Source: Phycisphaeraceae bacterium (GTDB lineage Bacteria; Planctomycetota; Phycisphaerae; Phycisphaerales; UBA1924). From it: 64,000 bases of DNA. Position 1 is the stretch's first letter, and each line of letters opens with the position of its first letter. The stretch covers positions 1-64,000 of the forward strand of contig JAHBXG010000020.1 of NCBI GenBank assembly GCA_019636565.1, written 5' to 3'. The notes beneath the pieces were generated by a model. It made no database searches. It saw only the letters and a list, made by a program, of their open reading frames with translations, and was not told the origin of the DNA. The translations under genes and the position numbers were made by a program. Shown here in pieces: positions 41,868-50,875 of the stretch.

Positions 41868-42658
41868 GCGCCGATGTATTGATTCTCGGCGTGCTGTTCC
41901 TGTTCGTCGGCTTTCTGTATTCGTCTGTCGGCCATGCGGGCGCATCGGGCTATCTCGCGGTCATGGGCTTGTGGGGGGTGTCGGCGGCGGTGATGAAGCC
42001 GACGTCGCTCACGCTGAACATAGTGGTCGCGGTGATCGGGACGATTCAATTCGTGAGCGCTGGGCATTTCCGCTGGCGGCTGTTCTGGCCGTTCGCCCTT
42101 GGCTCCGTTCCGATGGCCTTTCTGGGCGGCACGGTCAAATTGCCACCGGAGATCTTCAAGCCTCTGATCGGCTTGGTGCTGCTGTTCAGTGCGTGGCGGA
42201 TGTGGTCGGATTCGCGGCAGCGGGTCGAGCCGAAGACAGAATTCCCTTCGGTGCCGGTGGGAGTTGGAGTCGGCGCGGTTCTTGGCTTTGGGTCGGTGTT
42301 GCTGGGGACCGGAGGCGGAATCTTTCTGAGTCCGCTGTTTTTGCTTTGTAAGTGGGCAAATCCGAAGGAGACAGCAGCGGCGAGCGTCGCGTTTATTCTG
42401 GTGAATTCGATGTCGGGCCTGACGGGCGCCGTGAACAACGGGGCAATCTTGCCCGCAGGGATCGGAGTTTGGTGTGTTGCGGTGGCGGTCGGCGGCGTGG
42501 CGGGGTCGTACCTGGGTGCACGGCGGTTTGGCGGCAAGACTCTGCGTCGATTGCTTGCGGTTGTACTTGTGTTCGCCGGGTGCGCGCTCGCTTGGGACGG
42601 GATTCGGTTGGCGCTCAAGCAGGGTGCCGAGGCACAACCGGTGCCGGCGACGAAGTGA
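41864..42658 (+). CDS. TauE/SafE family membrane permease
   Basis: The 264-residue product starts with TTG 41864 in the TTGA overlap with moaE; the longer frame upstream is moaE in another frame. It has about eight hydrophobic segments: ILGVLFLFVGFLYSSVGHAG, NIVVAVIGTIQFVSAG, GLVLLFSAW, VGVGVGAVLGFGSVLLGTGG, AFILVNSMSGLTGA and LLAVVLVFAGCAL. The GHAGASGY and GTGGGIFLSP blocks are typical of TauE/SafE, which export sulfite or sulfoacetate, or move other anions. Placement in the Moco operon is unusual; a role in sulfur balance is possible. Confidence 0.83.
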   Translation: MSADVLILGVLFLFVGFLYSSVGHAGASGYLAVMGLWGVSAAVMKPTSLTLNIVVAVIGTIQFVSAGHFRWRLFWPFALGSVPMAFLGGTVKLPPEIFKPLIGLVLLFSAWRMWSDSRQRVEPKTEFPSVPVGVGVGAVLGFGSVLLGTGGGIFLSPLFLLCKWANPKETAAASVAFILVNSMSGLTGAVNNGAILPAGIGVWCVAVAVGGVAGSYLGARRFGGKTLRRLLAVVLVFAGCALAWDGIRLALKQGAEAQPVPATK

Positions 42659-42791
42659 ACGACGCCATCGTCAAACGCTTTGGCGGTACTCATCCCCTCG
42701 CCCAAGGGTGAGATTCTGGAGAGCTCGTGCGGCAACGACTGGGCCGGTCGAGTGTTCTTGTCGCGTTTGCGACGGTTGGGACGAATTGGCT

Positions 42792-43901
42792 CTAGCCCCC
42801 GATCGCAGACATTGGCCGAGCGGGTTGCTCGAAATCCGGTGAACTGATTCCGTGGCCGGCTTGCTTCGTCCATGTCGCGTCGATCATGAATTGCTCGATG
42901 GTGGCGTCCTCGGCGTTTGAGCGTAGAAGCGGGCGAACATCAAACTCGCGAAGGCTGAAAAGGCACGGGCGCACCTTGCCGTCGGCCGTGATACGAAGGC
43001 GCGAGCAGTTTCCGCAGAACGAGCGCGAGACGGGTGCGATGATGCCCACCTTGCCGACGCTGCCCGGAGACCGGCGCGATGCGAACGAATAGATTTCGGC
43101 GGTGTCGCTGGCGCGTTCGCGGCACAGTTCGGTGACGTCACCGGCGCTCTGGAGCGCGGCGAGGATTTCCGACGCGGGGACGAGAAGTTGGGCATTCCAG
43201 GCGTGGCCGGAATCGAGGGGCATGAACTCGATGAAGCGCATCTCGAAGTTGTGGGAAGCAGCGAGTTCGGCGAGGAGCGGAATTTGATCGACGTTATGGT
43301 CCCGGATGACCACCGCGTTGACCTTGATGGGGCCGAGGCCCGCGGCGTGCGCCTCCTCGATGGCTTGGAGCACCGTCGAGGGCGTAGATCGTGATCGGGT
43401 CATCGAGGCAAAGGCTGTTTCATTGGCGCTGTCGAGGCTGAATGTAAGTCGCTTGAGACCGGCGGCCTTCCAAAGTCGGAGGCGGGCGGGCTCGATCAGC
43501 GAGCCGTTGGTGGTCATCGAGAGATCGCCGAAACCGAGTTCGCCAATCCGCTCGATGATCTCATCGAGCTCGGGGCGGAGTGTCGGTTCGCCTCCGGTGA
43601 GGCGGAGGCGCTGGATTCCGAGAGATTTCGAGATTGTGGCAAGACGGACCAGTTCATCGACGGAAAGCAGTTGTTCGCGCGGGAAGAAGCGGACGTCGGG
43701 CTCCATGCAATAGACGCAGCGGAAATTGCAGCGGTCGGTGATCGAGAGGCGAAGATCGCGGATTGTGCGGTTGTGGGAGTCGCGGAGCAGACGCGGGCTC
43801 GAACCGGGGGCTTCGGAAGCCCGAGGTGCGGAGAGTGGAGACTGTGTGCGTGCAGCAGCAGACCGCGAGGACAAGACCTGGAGTGGATGGGTACGCGACA
43901 T
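42792..43901 (-). CDS. moaA: GTP 3',8-cyclase MoaA
   Basis: MoaA is the radical-SAM enzyme that starts Moco synthesis from GTP. The 369-residue product has the N-terminal cluster motif CNFRCVYC in DLRLSITDRCNFRCVYCMEP, RLTGGEPTLRPEL, TTNGSLI and the C-terminal cluster CGNCSRLRITADGKVRPCLF. It ends PMSAIGG, with the Gly-Gly tail needed for activity. The first 45 residues are a disordered Ser/Ala-rich extension. Divergent from allantoinase. Confidence 0.96.
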   Translation of the reverse strand: MSRTHPLQVLSSRSAAARTQSPLSAPRASEAPGSSPRLLRDSHNRTIRDLRLSITDRCNFRCVYCMEPDVRFFPREQLLSVDELVRLATISKSLGIQRLRLTGGEPTLRPELDEIIERIGELGFGDLSMTTNGSLIEPARLRLWKAAGLKRLTFSLDSANETAFASMTRSRSTPSTVLQAIEEAHAAGLGPIKVNAVVIRDHNVDQIPLLAELAASHNFEMRFIEFMPLDSGHAWNAQLLVPASEILAALQSAGDVTELCRERASDTAEIYSFASRRSPGSVGKVGIIAPVSRSFCGNCSRLRITADGKVRPCLFSLREFDVRPLLRSNAEDATIEQFMIDATWTKQAGHGISSPDFEQPARPMSAIGG

Positions 43902-44049
43902 TCCGAAGGAGTTTAGTGGCGTGGAGTGAGCGCGGATTCAGAAAGGAATGGGGAGAACGCGGAGCTTGCGGGCAGAGCAATTCGGCTTCCCTTCCCAAAA
44001 TCCTTTCCCTGAGAAAGGGTGCCTTCGGGCGTCGTGTTATTGTGTGCCT

Positions 44050-45462
44050 GTGAGTGAAGACGCATTTGCCATATCGAGCGACCGAGTGGTGCAGGAGGGC
44101 ACGATTGTGCCCGGGACTGTTGTGGTGCGCAACGGCAAAATCGCTGAGGCCCGGGCGGGACGAAGCAGGGTTGACGGCGTGCGAAACATTGACGTTGGCA
44201 AGCTCGTTGTGATGCCGGGCGTGGTTGATGTTCACGTCCATGTCAACGAGCCGGGGCGGACGGAGTGGGAGGGCTTTGCAACTGCAGGCAGAGCGGCGGT
44301 CGCGGGCGGGGTGACGACGACGGTGGTTATGCCGCTGAACTGTTCGCCGGTGGCGACGAGCGTGGAAGCGCTAAACGGAGAAGTGCGTGCCGCAGAAGGG
44401 GTGTGCGCGTGCGACTTTGGGTTTTGGGGCGGAGTGGTGCCCGGGAATGTCGGCGAGTTGAAGAAACTGTGGGACGCGGGTGTCCTGGGGTTCAAGTGCT
44501 TCACGGTGCATTCGGGGATTGACGAGTTTCCGAATGTGACTCGGAGCGATCTTGAAGAAGCGATGCCGATGATTGCATCGTTGCGCGGGGGCCGCGCGGT
44601 TCTGCTTGCGCACGCGGAAGACCCGGGCGCGATCGAGGCGGCGCGGGGGCGAAGCGGTCTGGATGGCGAGCCACGAGATTATCGCAAGTACCTTGCTTCG
44701 CGCCCACCCGAATCGGAGTTGCGGGCGATTCAAATGATGGTCGAGATGTGCCGCGCCACAGGCTGCCGCACGCACATTGTGCACGTGTCGTCGGGCGATT
44801 CGCTGCCCGTGATCGCGAAGGCGAAGCAAGCGTTGACGGGATTCAGCGCCGAGACCTGTCCGCACTATTTGGCGTTCGCCGCGGAAGAGATCAAGGACGG
44901 AGCGACGGAATTCAAGTGCGCGCCGCCGATCCGAGAGATGTGGCATCGAGAGGCCTTGTGGCGCGGGCTCAAGGACGGTGTTCTTGATCTGGTGGCGTCC
45001 GACCATTCTCCCGCACCGGCGGAGTTGAAGAGCTTGAAGGAAGGCAATCTCGCAAAGGCGTGGGGGGGCATCGCGGGGTTGCAGGTGCAATTGCCAGCGG
45101 TATGGTCGGGAGCGCACGCTCGTGGTTGCTCGCTTGCGGATATCGCGAGGTGGATGTGCGAGGCGCCGGCGAAACTGGCGGGGATTGAGGATCAAAAGGG
45201 GAAGATTGCGCCGGGAATGGATGCGGATCTACTCGTGCTCGATCCGGATGCGGAATGGACCGTTCGCGGCGGCGAACTGGAGCATCGGCACAAGGCCACG
45301 CCGTATGATGGGCGGAGCGTGCGCGGGGTGGTGCATGCGACGTTTGTGCGTGGAAAACAAGTGTTTTCGAGCGGAAAAGTTGCATTCGGCGCGGGTCTCG
45401 ATGGAGAGCGTGCCTTCGCGAAAGAGGCGAGCGGCAGATGGGTCAAGCGATCGCGGGCGTGA
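44050..45462 (+). CDS. allB: Allantoinase
   Basis: Allantoinase hydrolyses allantoin to allantoate. The 470-residue product starts at GTG 44050 (SEDAFAISSDRVVQEG); GTG 44044 is an alternative, and the frame upstream is not protein-like. Motifs are VDVHVHVNEPGRTEW (HxH metal pair), the carboxylated Lys in GVLGFKCFTVHSG, the His in HAEDPG, HIVHVSSGDS and the Asp in VASDHSPAP. Length fits (about 450). It is the first of five plus-strand genes for urate breakdown. Confidence 0.94.
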   Translation: MSEDAFAISSDRVVQEGTIVPGTVVVRNGKIAEARAGRSRVDGVRNIDVGKLVVMPGVVDVHVHVNEPGRTEWEGFATAGRAAVAGGVTTTVVMPLNCSPVATSVEALNGEVRAAEGVCACDFGFWGGVVPGNVGELKKLWDAGVLGFKCFTVHSGIDEFPNVTRSDLEEAMPMIASLRGGRAVLLAHAEDPGAIEAARGRSGLDGEPRDYRKYLASRPPESELRAIQMMVEMCRATGCRTHIVHVSSGDSLPVIAKAKQALTGFSAETCPHYLAFAAEEIKDGATEFKCAPPIREMWHREALWRGLKDGVLDLVASDHSPAPAELKSLKEGNLAKAWGGIAGLQVQLPAVWSGAHARGCSLADIARWMCEAPAKLAGIEDQKGKIAPGMDADLLVLDPDAEWTVRGGELEHRHKATPYDGRSVRGVVHATFVRGKQVFSSGKVAFGAGLDGERAFAKEASGRWVKRSRA

Positions 45463-46472
45463 AAGACTTTTCGGATCTGATCGACCTGGCGTCGGCGCGC
45501 ATGGGCGGAAAGGCGCTCATTGCCAGCGATGAGTTCTTTGCCGGGAAGGAAAATCTGCTGAAGCCGGGGCGGGCGATCTGGATCGCGGACAAGTTCACAG
45601 AATTTGGCAAGTGGATGGACGGGTGGGAGAGCCGGCGCAAACGAGTGCCGGGGCACGATTGGTGCATCATCGCGCTGGGCAGGCCGGGGATTATCCGTGG
45701 TGTGAATGTCGATACGGGACATTTCAAAGGCAATCAACCCGAAACCTGCACGGTGGAGGCAGTCGAAATTGATGGCGACCCGGGTGTGGATAGATTGCTT
45801 TCGCCGGATGTGAAGTGGGTGCAGGTGACGGATCGCACCACGCTCAACTCCGACAGCGAGCATCTGATCCCGGCGAACGGCGTGGCTGCGCGCAAGCGTT
45901 TCACCCATGTGAGGCTGAACATCTTCCCGGATGGCGGGGTGGCGCGGTTCCGCGTACACGGAGAAGTGCTGCCGGATTGGAAGGCTTTGAAGGGGAAAGA
46001 GGTGGATCTTGCGGCGGCGGAAAGTGGCGCTCTGGTGATCGCTTGCAACGACATGCACTTTGGTTCGCGCCACAATCTGATTATGCCGGGACGAAGCGTG
46101 AATATGGGGGACGGGTGGGAGACGCGCCGCAAGCGAGGGCTCAAGGGCGGGGAGTTTGACTGGTGCATCGTGCAACTCGGACATCGCGGAGTGATCGAGA
46201 AGGTGGAAGTAGACACAAATCACTTCAAAGGAAACTTTCCGGAGAGTTGCGAGATCGAGGTTTGTGACGCGAGGTCAGGCGCAGAGGGATTTGAAGCGGA
46301 GAAGCAGAATTGGGTAACGCTCTTGCCGCGTACGAAATTGCGGGCGAGCGAGCAGCACTTCTATGAGAAGGAGTTAGGGGGTGCGGGCAAAGCATGGACA
46401 CATGCGAGACTGAAGATTTTCCCGGATGGTGGCGTGAGCCGCTTGCGGCTATTTGGGGTTGCTGAAGTCTGA
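45438..46472 (+). CDS. alc: Allantoicase
   Basis: Allantoicase cleaves allantoate to urea and ureidoglycolate. The 344-residue product is two copies of the allantoicase domain. Copy 1 (about 25-185) holds HDWCIIALGRPGIIRGVNVD then TGHFKGNQPETC. Copy 2 (about 205-344) holds FDWCIVQLGHRGVIEKVEVD then TNHFKGNFPESC. Ends are FPDGGVSRLRLFG. It overlaps the allantoinase end by 25 bases. Confidence 0.95.
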   Translation: MGQAIAGVKDFSDLIDLASARMGGKALIASDEFFAGKENLLKPGRAIWIADKFTEFGKWMDGWESRRKRVPGHDWCIIALGRPGIIRGVNVDTGHFKGNQPETCTVEAVEIDGDPGVDRLLSPDVKWVQVTDRTTLNSDSEHLIPANGVAARKRFTHVRLNIFPDGGVARFRVHGEVLPDWKALKGKEVDLAAAESGALVIACNDMHFGSRHNLIMPGRSVNMGDGWETRRKRGLKGGEFDWCIVQLGHRGVIEKVEVDTNHFKGNFPESCEIEVCDARSGAEGFEAEKQNWVTLLPRTKLRASEQHFYEKELGGAGKAWTHARLKIFPDGGVSRLRLFGVAEV

Positions 46473-46501
46473 GATGCGGATTGCCCATGCAGGAAGGCAC
46501 G

Positions 46502-47020
46502 ATGAATCATGGCGAGAATCTCGATCGCTTGAATCGCGAGAGCGACCGGGAGGTACGCCAGCGGTTGCTGACGGTGTGCGGCTCGACGAAATGGGTGGAA
46601 GGAATGATGGCGCATCGGCCATTTGCAAGTGTCGACGCGTTGTGCGAAGTCGCCGACCGGGTCTGGTTTGGTCTCTCGAAGGACGACTGGCTCGAGGCGT
46701 TCTCGCACCACCCACGGATTGGCGAGCGGAACCTGGAGCAGGTCAAGTTTGCGGCAACGGCGGCGCAGAGCTCGAAAGAACAAAGCGGGATGGCGGGTGC
46801 AACCAAAACGGTGCGGGCGGCGTTCGCGGCCAAGAACGCGGAATATGAGCAAAGATTCGGGCATGTCTTCCTGATTTGTGCGACCGGGAAGACAGGGGAA
46901 GAGATGTTGAGTAGCCTGGGCGAGCGAATGCGCAACGACGCGGCGACGGAATTGCAAAACGCGGCGAACGAACAGAGCAAGATCGTCAGGATCCGGCTCG
47001 GAAAACTGGTGGAAGCATGA
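46502..47020 (+). CDS. uraD: 2-oxo-4-hydroxy-4-carboxy-5-ureidoimidazoline decarboxylase
   Basis: The enzyme decarboxylates OHCU to S-allantoin. The 172-residue product starts at ATG 46502 with GGAAGG 7 bases before it; earlier ATGs at 46481 and 46487 lie in the same frame. Key motifs are the catalytic-His block FSHHPRIGE at 68-75, KTVRAAFAAKNAEYEQRFGHVF and LICATGKTGEEML. It overlaps uraH by 4 bases. Confidence 0.93.
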   Translation: MNHGENLDRLNRESDREVRQRLLTVCGSTKWVEGMMAHRPFASVDALCEVADRVWFGLSKDDWLEAFSHHPRIGERNLEQVKFAATAAQSSKEQSGMAGATKTVRAAFAAKNAEYEQRFGHVFLICATGKTGEEMLSSLGERMRNDAATELQNAANEQSKIVRIRLGKLVEA

Positions 47021-47361
47021 GCGGAATCAGCACGCACGTTCTGGATACTTCGAAGGGAACGCCGGGCGCAGATGTGCGCGTGGTGCTGGAGCGTGAGGGA
47101 GGTGCGGGGGCCTGGGACAAACTGTGCGAAGCGCGCACCGATGCGGACGGGAGGGTGAAAAATCTGCTGCCTCATGGCCGAGGGCTCGAGATGGCTGCGT
47201 ACCGGCTGACGTTCGAGACTGAGCCGTACTTTGCGAAGTCGGGCGTGACGACGTTTTTTCCGAGTGTGACCGTCATATTCCGCGTAATGGATGCGGCAAA
47301 GCACCACCATGTTCCGCTGCTGGTAAGCCCGTTCGGGTACAGCACGTACCGGGGAACCTGA
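47017..47361 (+). CDS. uraH: 5-hydroxyisourate hydrolase (transthyretin-like)
   Basis: The enzyme hydrolyses 5-hydroxyisourate to OHCU. The 114-residue product begins GISTHVLDTSKGTPGADV (His at 7) and ends FGYSTYRGT. The C-terminal YRGS signature is YRGT here. Active-site His and Arg positions (STHVLD, KHHHVPLLVSP) are present. Length matches the family. It starts in the uraD stop (ATGA). Confidence 0.94.
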   Translation: MSGISTHVLDTSKGTPGADVRVVLEREGGAGAWDKLCEARTDADGRVKNLLPHGRGLEMAAYRLTFETEPYFAKSGVTTFFPSVTVIFRVMDAAKHHHVPLLVSPFGYSTYRGT

Positions 47362-47420
47362 AAAGCATTCGGCGCAGGCGGCAAAGACGAAGACCGACGA
47401 ATTGAATGGAGAGATATCGA

Positions 47421-48269
47421 ATGGCAGTCGTGCTTGGACAGAACAATTACGGGAAGAGTCGAGTCCGAATGGTGAAGGTGGTTCGCGACGGCGCGCAGCA
47501 CACGGTGAAGGAGATCAGCGTGGACATCGCGCTGGAAGGGGACTTCGGCGCGATTCACACATCGGGCGACAACGCGAACTGCCTGCCGACCGACACGATG
47601 AAGAACACCGTGTACGCGCTCGGAAAGAGCCATCCGCTCGATTCCATTGAGGGCTTTGCGCTGCACGTGGCGCGGCACTTTGTGGAAAAGACGGCTCCGG
47701 TGAGCGCGGCGAGCGTTCGCGTTTCTCAGGTTCCGTGGGAGCGGGTGGCGGTGGACGGAAAGGAACATCCGCACACGTTCACCAAGGGGAGCGAGGAACG
47801 CCAGACTTGCGAGGTGCGTTCGGACAAGCAAGGGGCTTCTATGGCGATCGGGGGGATCAAGGGACTGCTGATCTTGAAATCGGCCGATTCGGCGTTTTCG
47901 GGGTATTTGAAGGATTCGTATACCACGCTGCCGGAGACGCGCGATCGCATCATGGCGACAAGCGTGACAGCAACGTGGAAATATGGGTTGCCGAAGGCGG
48001 AATTTGCGGGCTGCCGCGGGCTGATTCGTGGTGCGCTCGTGAAAGCCTTTGCGGGGCACAAGAGTGAATCGGTGCAGCAGACGCTGTATGCGATGGGCGA
48101 GGCGGCGCTCAATGAGTGTGATGCGATTGAAAGCATTCGGCTGAGTTTGCCGAATATTCACTGCCTGCTAGTCAACCTGAAGCCGTTCGGGATAGAGAAC
48201 GCAAACGAGATCTTCGTGCCGACGGATGAACCGTTCGGATTGATCGAGGCGACGATTACGCGGTCGTAA
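47421..48269 (+). CDS. uox: Urate oxidase (uricase)
   Basis: Cofactor-free oxidase converts urate to 5-hydroxyisourate. The 282-residue product starts at ATG 47421 (MAVVLGQNNYGKSRVR), with ATG 47406 as an alternative. Motifs are NANCLPTDTMKNTVYALGK (catalytic Thr), GLLILKSADSAFSGYLKD, LPETRDRIMATSVTATWKYG and LPNIHCLLVNLKPFG. Length is the usual 290-300. It is the last gene of the plus-strand operon. Confidence 0.95.
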   Translation: MAVVLGQNNYGKSRVRMVKVVRDGAQHTVKEISVDIALEGDFGAIHTSGDNANCLPTDTMKNTVYALGKSHPLDSIEGFALHVARHFVEKTAPVSAASVRVSQVPWERVAVDGKEHPHTFTKGSEERQTCEVRSDKQGASMAIGGIKGLLILKSADSAFSGYLKDSYTTLPETRDRIMATSVTATWKYGLPKAEFAGCRGLIRGALVKAFAGHKSESVQQTLYAMGEAALNECDAIESIRLSLPNIHCLLVNLKPFGIENANEIFVPTDEPFGLIEATITRS

Positions 48270-48293
48270 TTGTGTGAGCGAGCGTGGTGCGAC

Positions 48294-49316
48294 TCAAGGG
48301 CCGGTGCCGGCTGGGTCGGTGTCGTCGGAATCATCCGATCCTTCGGGTGCGATGGTGGAGAGGTACCGTTCCATCTCCGGTGGCGGCATGATTGAAATCC
48401 GTTCCGGGTCGGATTCGTACGGGATTTCGTGCCAGGTTCCGAGACGGTACCACCAGAGCCGGTGCGAGATCGACCCGGGCCCTTGCTCGAAGCAGTGGCG
48501 CGTAAAGCGGATCATGTGCGCGAGCAGCTGCAGATCAGCCATATTGTGGAACGCGAGCGCGAGCATTCCGCCCCTGGTTGGAATGGAAAAGAAGACGCCG
48601 TGAGGGCCGAGCAACTGGGGGAGACGATCGATCTGGAGCGCGATCGACGCGGTGTAGTACGAGTCTTCTTCAACGATCTGGATTGCGCCAAGATTCTCTG
48701 GAGAGAGGAATTTGGGTTTCGGCTTGACGGCATCCCAAGTGTTCTCGCGGGCGACGTCGAACAGTTCAACGGGGGTCTTATCCCACGAGCGTGCGAGATC
48801 GTGCGAAACGGTTTCGATCGACTCGGGTAGATCAATCGCCAAGGCGGTGATCAGGCCGGGAATCGTCTCACGAATGATCGAGTTCGCGAGGGCCTGGCGA
48901 GCGTCTTCATCCCAGAGTCGAATTCGAAGGCGGGGTCGGGCGTAATCCCAGTTGGCGAGTTTGGAAGCGAATTGCTGGTGCTGTACGGTGGCACGTTCGA
49001 GCAGGTCGAAGTGTGAGGCGATTAGGCCGGGGAACTCTGCCGCGCTTCGGTCGGCGCAGATTTGGAGAAGATTGGCGAGCCCCCACGTCTGTTCGACATT
49101 GTTGGGATCGGGATGGACGACGCCGGACGGGTGGATGTGGGCCGAGAGATTGCGCTTGGCAAAGTACGCTGAGACCCCGTCCAAAAAAGCTCGAAAGCGT
49201 TCTGGCGACTCCATGGGCGCGGCCCAATCGGGGAAATCGGAGTCCCACCAGCGCGCTTGCGGCGAAAAGGCCATCGGACGATTTGATGCACCGAGTTTTC
49301 TGAACCAGGAGATCAT
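48294..49316 (-). CDS. Uncharacterised protein in the purine cluster
   Basis: The 340-residue product begins MISWFRKLGASNRPMAFSPQ. It is soluble, with no signal. Blocks include FRAFLDGVSAYFAKRNLSAHI, DYARPRLRIRLWDEDARQAL and SYYTASIALQIDRLPQLLGP. The last 20 residues are acidic and Pro/Thr-rich (APEGSDDSDDTDPAGTG). No known domain recognised. It lies 15 bases after the DUF6986 gene on the same strand and converges with uricase. Confidence 0.65.
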   Translation of the reverse strand: MISWFRKLGASNRPMAFSPQARWWDSDFPDWAAPMESPERFRAFLDGVSAYFAKRNLSAHIHPSGVVHPDPNNVEQTWGLANLLQICADRSAAEFPGLIASHFDLLERATVQHQQFASKLANWDYARPRLRIRLWDEDARQALANSIIRETIPGLITALAIDLPESIETVSHDLARSWDKTPVELFDVARENTWDAVKPKPKFLSPENLGAIQIVEEDSYYTASIALQIDRLPQLLGPHGVFFSIPTRGGMLALAFHNMADLQLLAHMIRFTRHCFEQGPGSISHRLWWYRLGTWHEIPYESDPERISIMPPPEMERYLSTIAPEGSDDSDDTDPAGTGP

Positions 49317-49331
49317 GCAGCGAGTTTCCCG

Positions 49332-50807
49332 TTACGAACCAGCCTTGGTGTGGCGCTGATGGAGGATGGCGATGAATGATCGCATTCGGATCTCATCCTG
49401 CGTCAAGCCGGTCGCCGCCAATTCCGCGGCGCTGATCGCGCCGCGTCGGACGCCTTGGATAAAGAAAGTGAGCAAGCCTTGCGCGGTTGCGGCATCGTCA
49501 AAGACCCCACCGCCTCCGGAGCCGCCCGCGCCACGAACCAGGGTGGCCCTGGCGGCTTTCTCAACGAAATTTCGCAGGCGCGCGGTTGCGTCGGGGAGGT
49601 ATTCGAGGAAGTAGGAGTACACCGCGGCGTAGCGGATAGGAAGCTGCGCGGGGTTCAGGTCCCAGCCCTGATACCAGCCGTGCGCGAGCGAGCGGCGGAC
49701 GTGGGTGAAGTTGAGTTTCCAGGCCGAGTGGACAGCGCTTCGGTTTTCGGTGATCTGCTGGGGCGAAAGCGTGCCGCCTTCGGGGGCGACGTGCAGAGCG
49801 CTGGGCATGATGTTGGTGGCGCCGTCGGAGAGATACAGGCCCGAAGCGCCGAGCGAGACCTGCATGACATGGCGGGCGAAGTCGCAGGCGCGATGATCGA
49901 TCTTCTGTTCCTGCGCCGTCACGCCGACGGATGCAGTGTAGTCGTAGACGCCCAAGGCCGCGGCGATGCAGCGGCCCTTGGATGCTCGGACGAAATCTGG
50001 CAGCGGGCAGATGCCGCGGGCATCGATGACGGATTGCGTCGTCTCGACCATGAATTCCATCTTGAGAGAACCCTTGGGGAAGAGCCCCGCGGCTTCGAAT
50101 TGTTCGAGCACCTCGACCATCGTCGCGACCTGCTGCGCCGAGACGAGCTTGGGGAGCATGACGACGAAATTGGCGGGTAGCTTCTTGCCGGAGGCGTTCG
50201 AAAGGGCTGTGAGGAAAATGTCGAGCGTGCGGATCCCGCGGGCATGCGTGTCGGGGCCGAAGTTTTTGATGCGTATGCCGAGAAAGGGCGGGAGCGATCC
50301 TTCCTTCATTCCCGCGGCGGTCTCGAGCGCGGCCTGATGAGCGTGGGCGTCTTCATCGGCGTCCGCGCGCACACCGTAACCGTCTTCGAAATCAATGCGG
50401 AAGTCTTCGGCGGGTTCGCGCGTGAGCTTGTCGACGACCCGGTTGTAGACGGTTCGAGCAAACGCGGCGTGCGGGTTGGCTTTCGACGCGGCGTTGGGAT
50501 CGCGTTGAAACTCTGCGTCGATGGCTGCCGCGGCGGAGGAAGTGTCGGGCAGCGCTTCGTGGCCCCGCAGCCCAATAGCGTGGGCAAAGGTGGCAAAGTC
50601 CGGTGCGTAGTCGAGTAGTGATGCCAGGGCAACATCGCCAAGGCGGCGAGCGGTGTCCTTTTTGAAGAGATGCCCGCCGCCATAGATGGTGTGGACGGGC
50701 TGGCGGTCGATGGGCTCGCCGGGGTATACCTTGGCGTAGGCGGAGTTCGAAGTGGCCAGGTGGGAGAGCGTTGAGGCGAGAGAGGATTGAGCGAGAGTGG
50801 TTTTCAT
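49332..50807 (-). CDS. DUF6986 family aldolase-like protein (HpcH/citrate-lyase-beta-like)
   Basis: The 491-residue product starts at ATG 50807 (MKTTLAQSSLASTLSHL). It contains a TIM-barrel pattern: DFRIDFEDGYGVRAD with the acidic metal-binding pair, FLGIRIKNFG, VVMLPKLVSAQQV, LKMEFMVETTQS and ALGVYDYTASVGV. These blocks mirror HpcH/HpaI aldolases and citrate lyase beta chains. I recall DUF6986 proteins, sometimes annotated as phosphoenolpyruvate kinase or aldolase, beside allantoin genes in Streptomyces. It may act on glyoxylate or a C2-C4 product. The reaction is unproven. Confidence 0.75.
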   Translation of the reverse strand: MKTTLAQSSLASTLSHLATSNSAYAKVYPGEPIDRQPVHTIYGGGHLFKKDTARRLGDVALASLLDYAPDFATFAHAIGLRGHEALPDTSSAAAAIDAEFQRDPNAASKANPHAAFARTVYNRVVDKLTREPAEDFRIDFEDGYGVRADADEDAHAHQAALETAAGMKEGSLPPFLGIRIKNFGPDTHARGIRTLDIFLTALSNASGKKLPANFVVMLPKLVSAQQVATMVEVLEQFEAAGLFPKGSLKMEFMVETTQSVIDARGICPLPDFVRASKGRCIAAALGVYDYTASVGVTAQEQKIDHRACDFARHVMQVSLGASGLYLSDGATNIMPSALHVAPEGGTLSPQQITENRSAVHSAWKLNFTHVRRSLAHGWYQGWDLNPAQLPIRYAAVYSYFLEYLPDATARLRNFVEKAARATLVRGAGGSGGGGVFDDAATAQGLLTFFIQGVRRGAISAAELAATGLTQDEIRMRSFIAILHQRHTKAGS

Positions 50808-50875
50808 TGGTCGCGAGTTGGAATTGCGAAGAGAGGAAAACACCTTCCCCCATCCCTTCCCTCGGTGAGAGGGCT

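Noticed and set aside
42659..44049. Molybdenum-cofactor riboswitch upstream of moaA
   Set aside because: The 148-base gap between moaA and allantoinase holds only one short stem; the multi-stem Moco motif was not seen.
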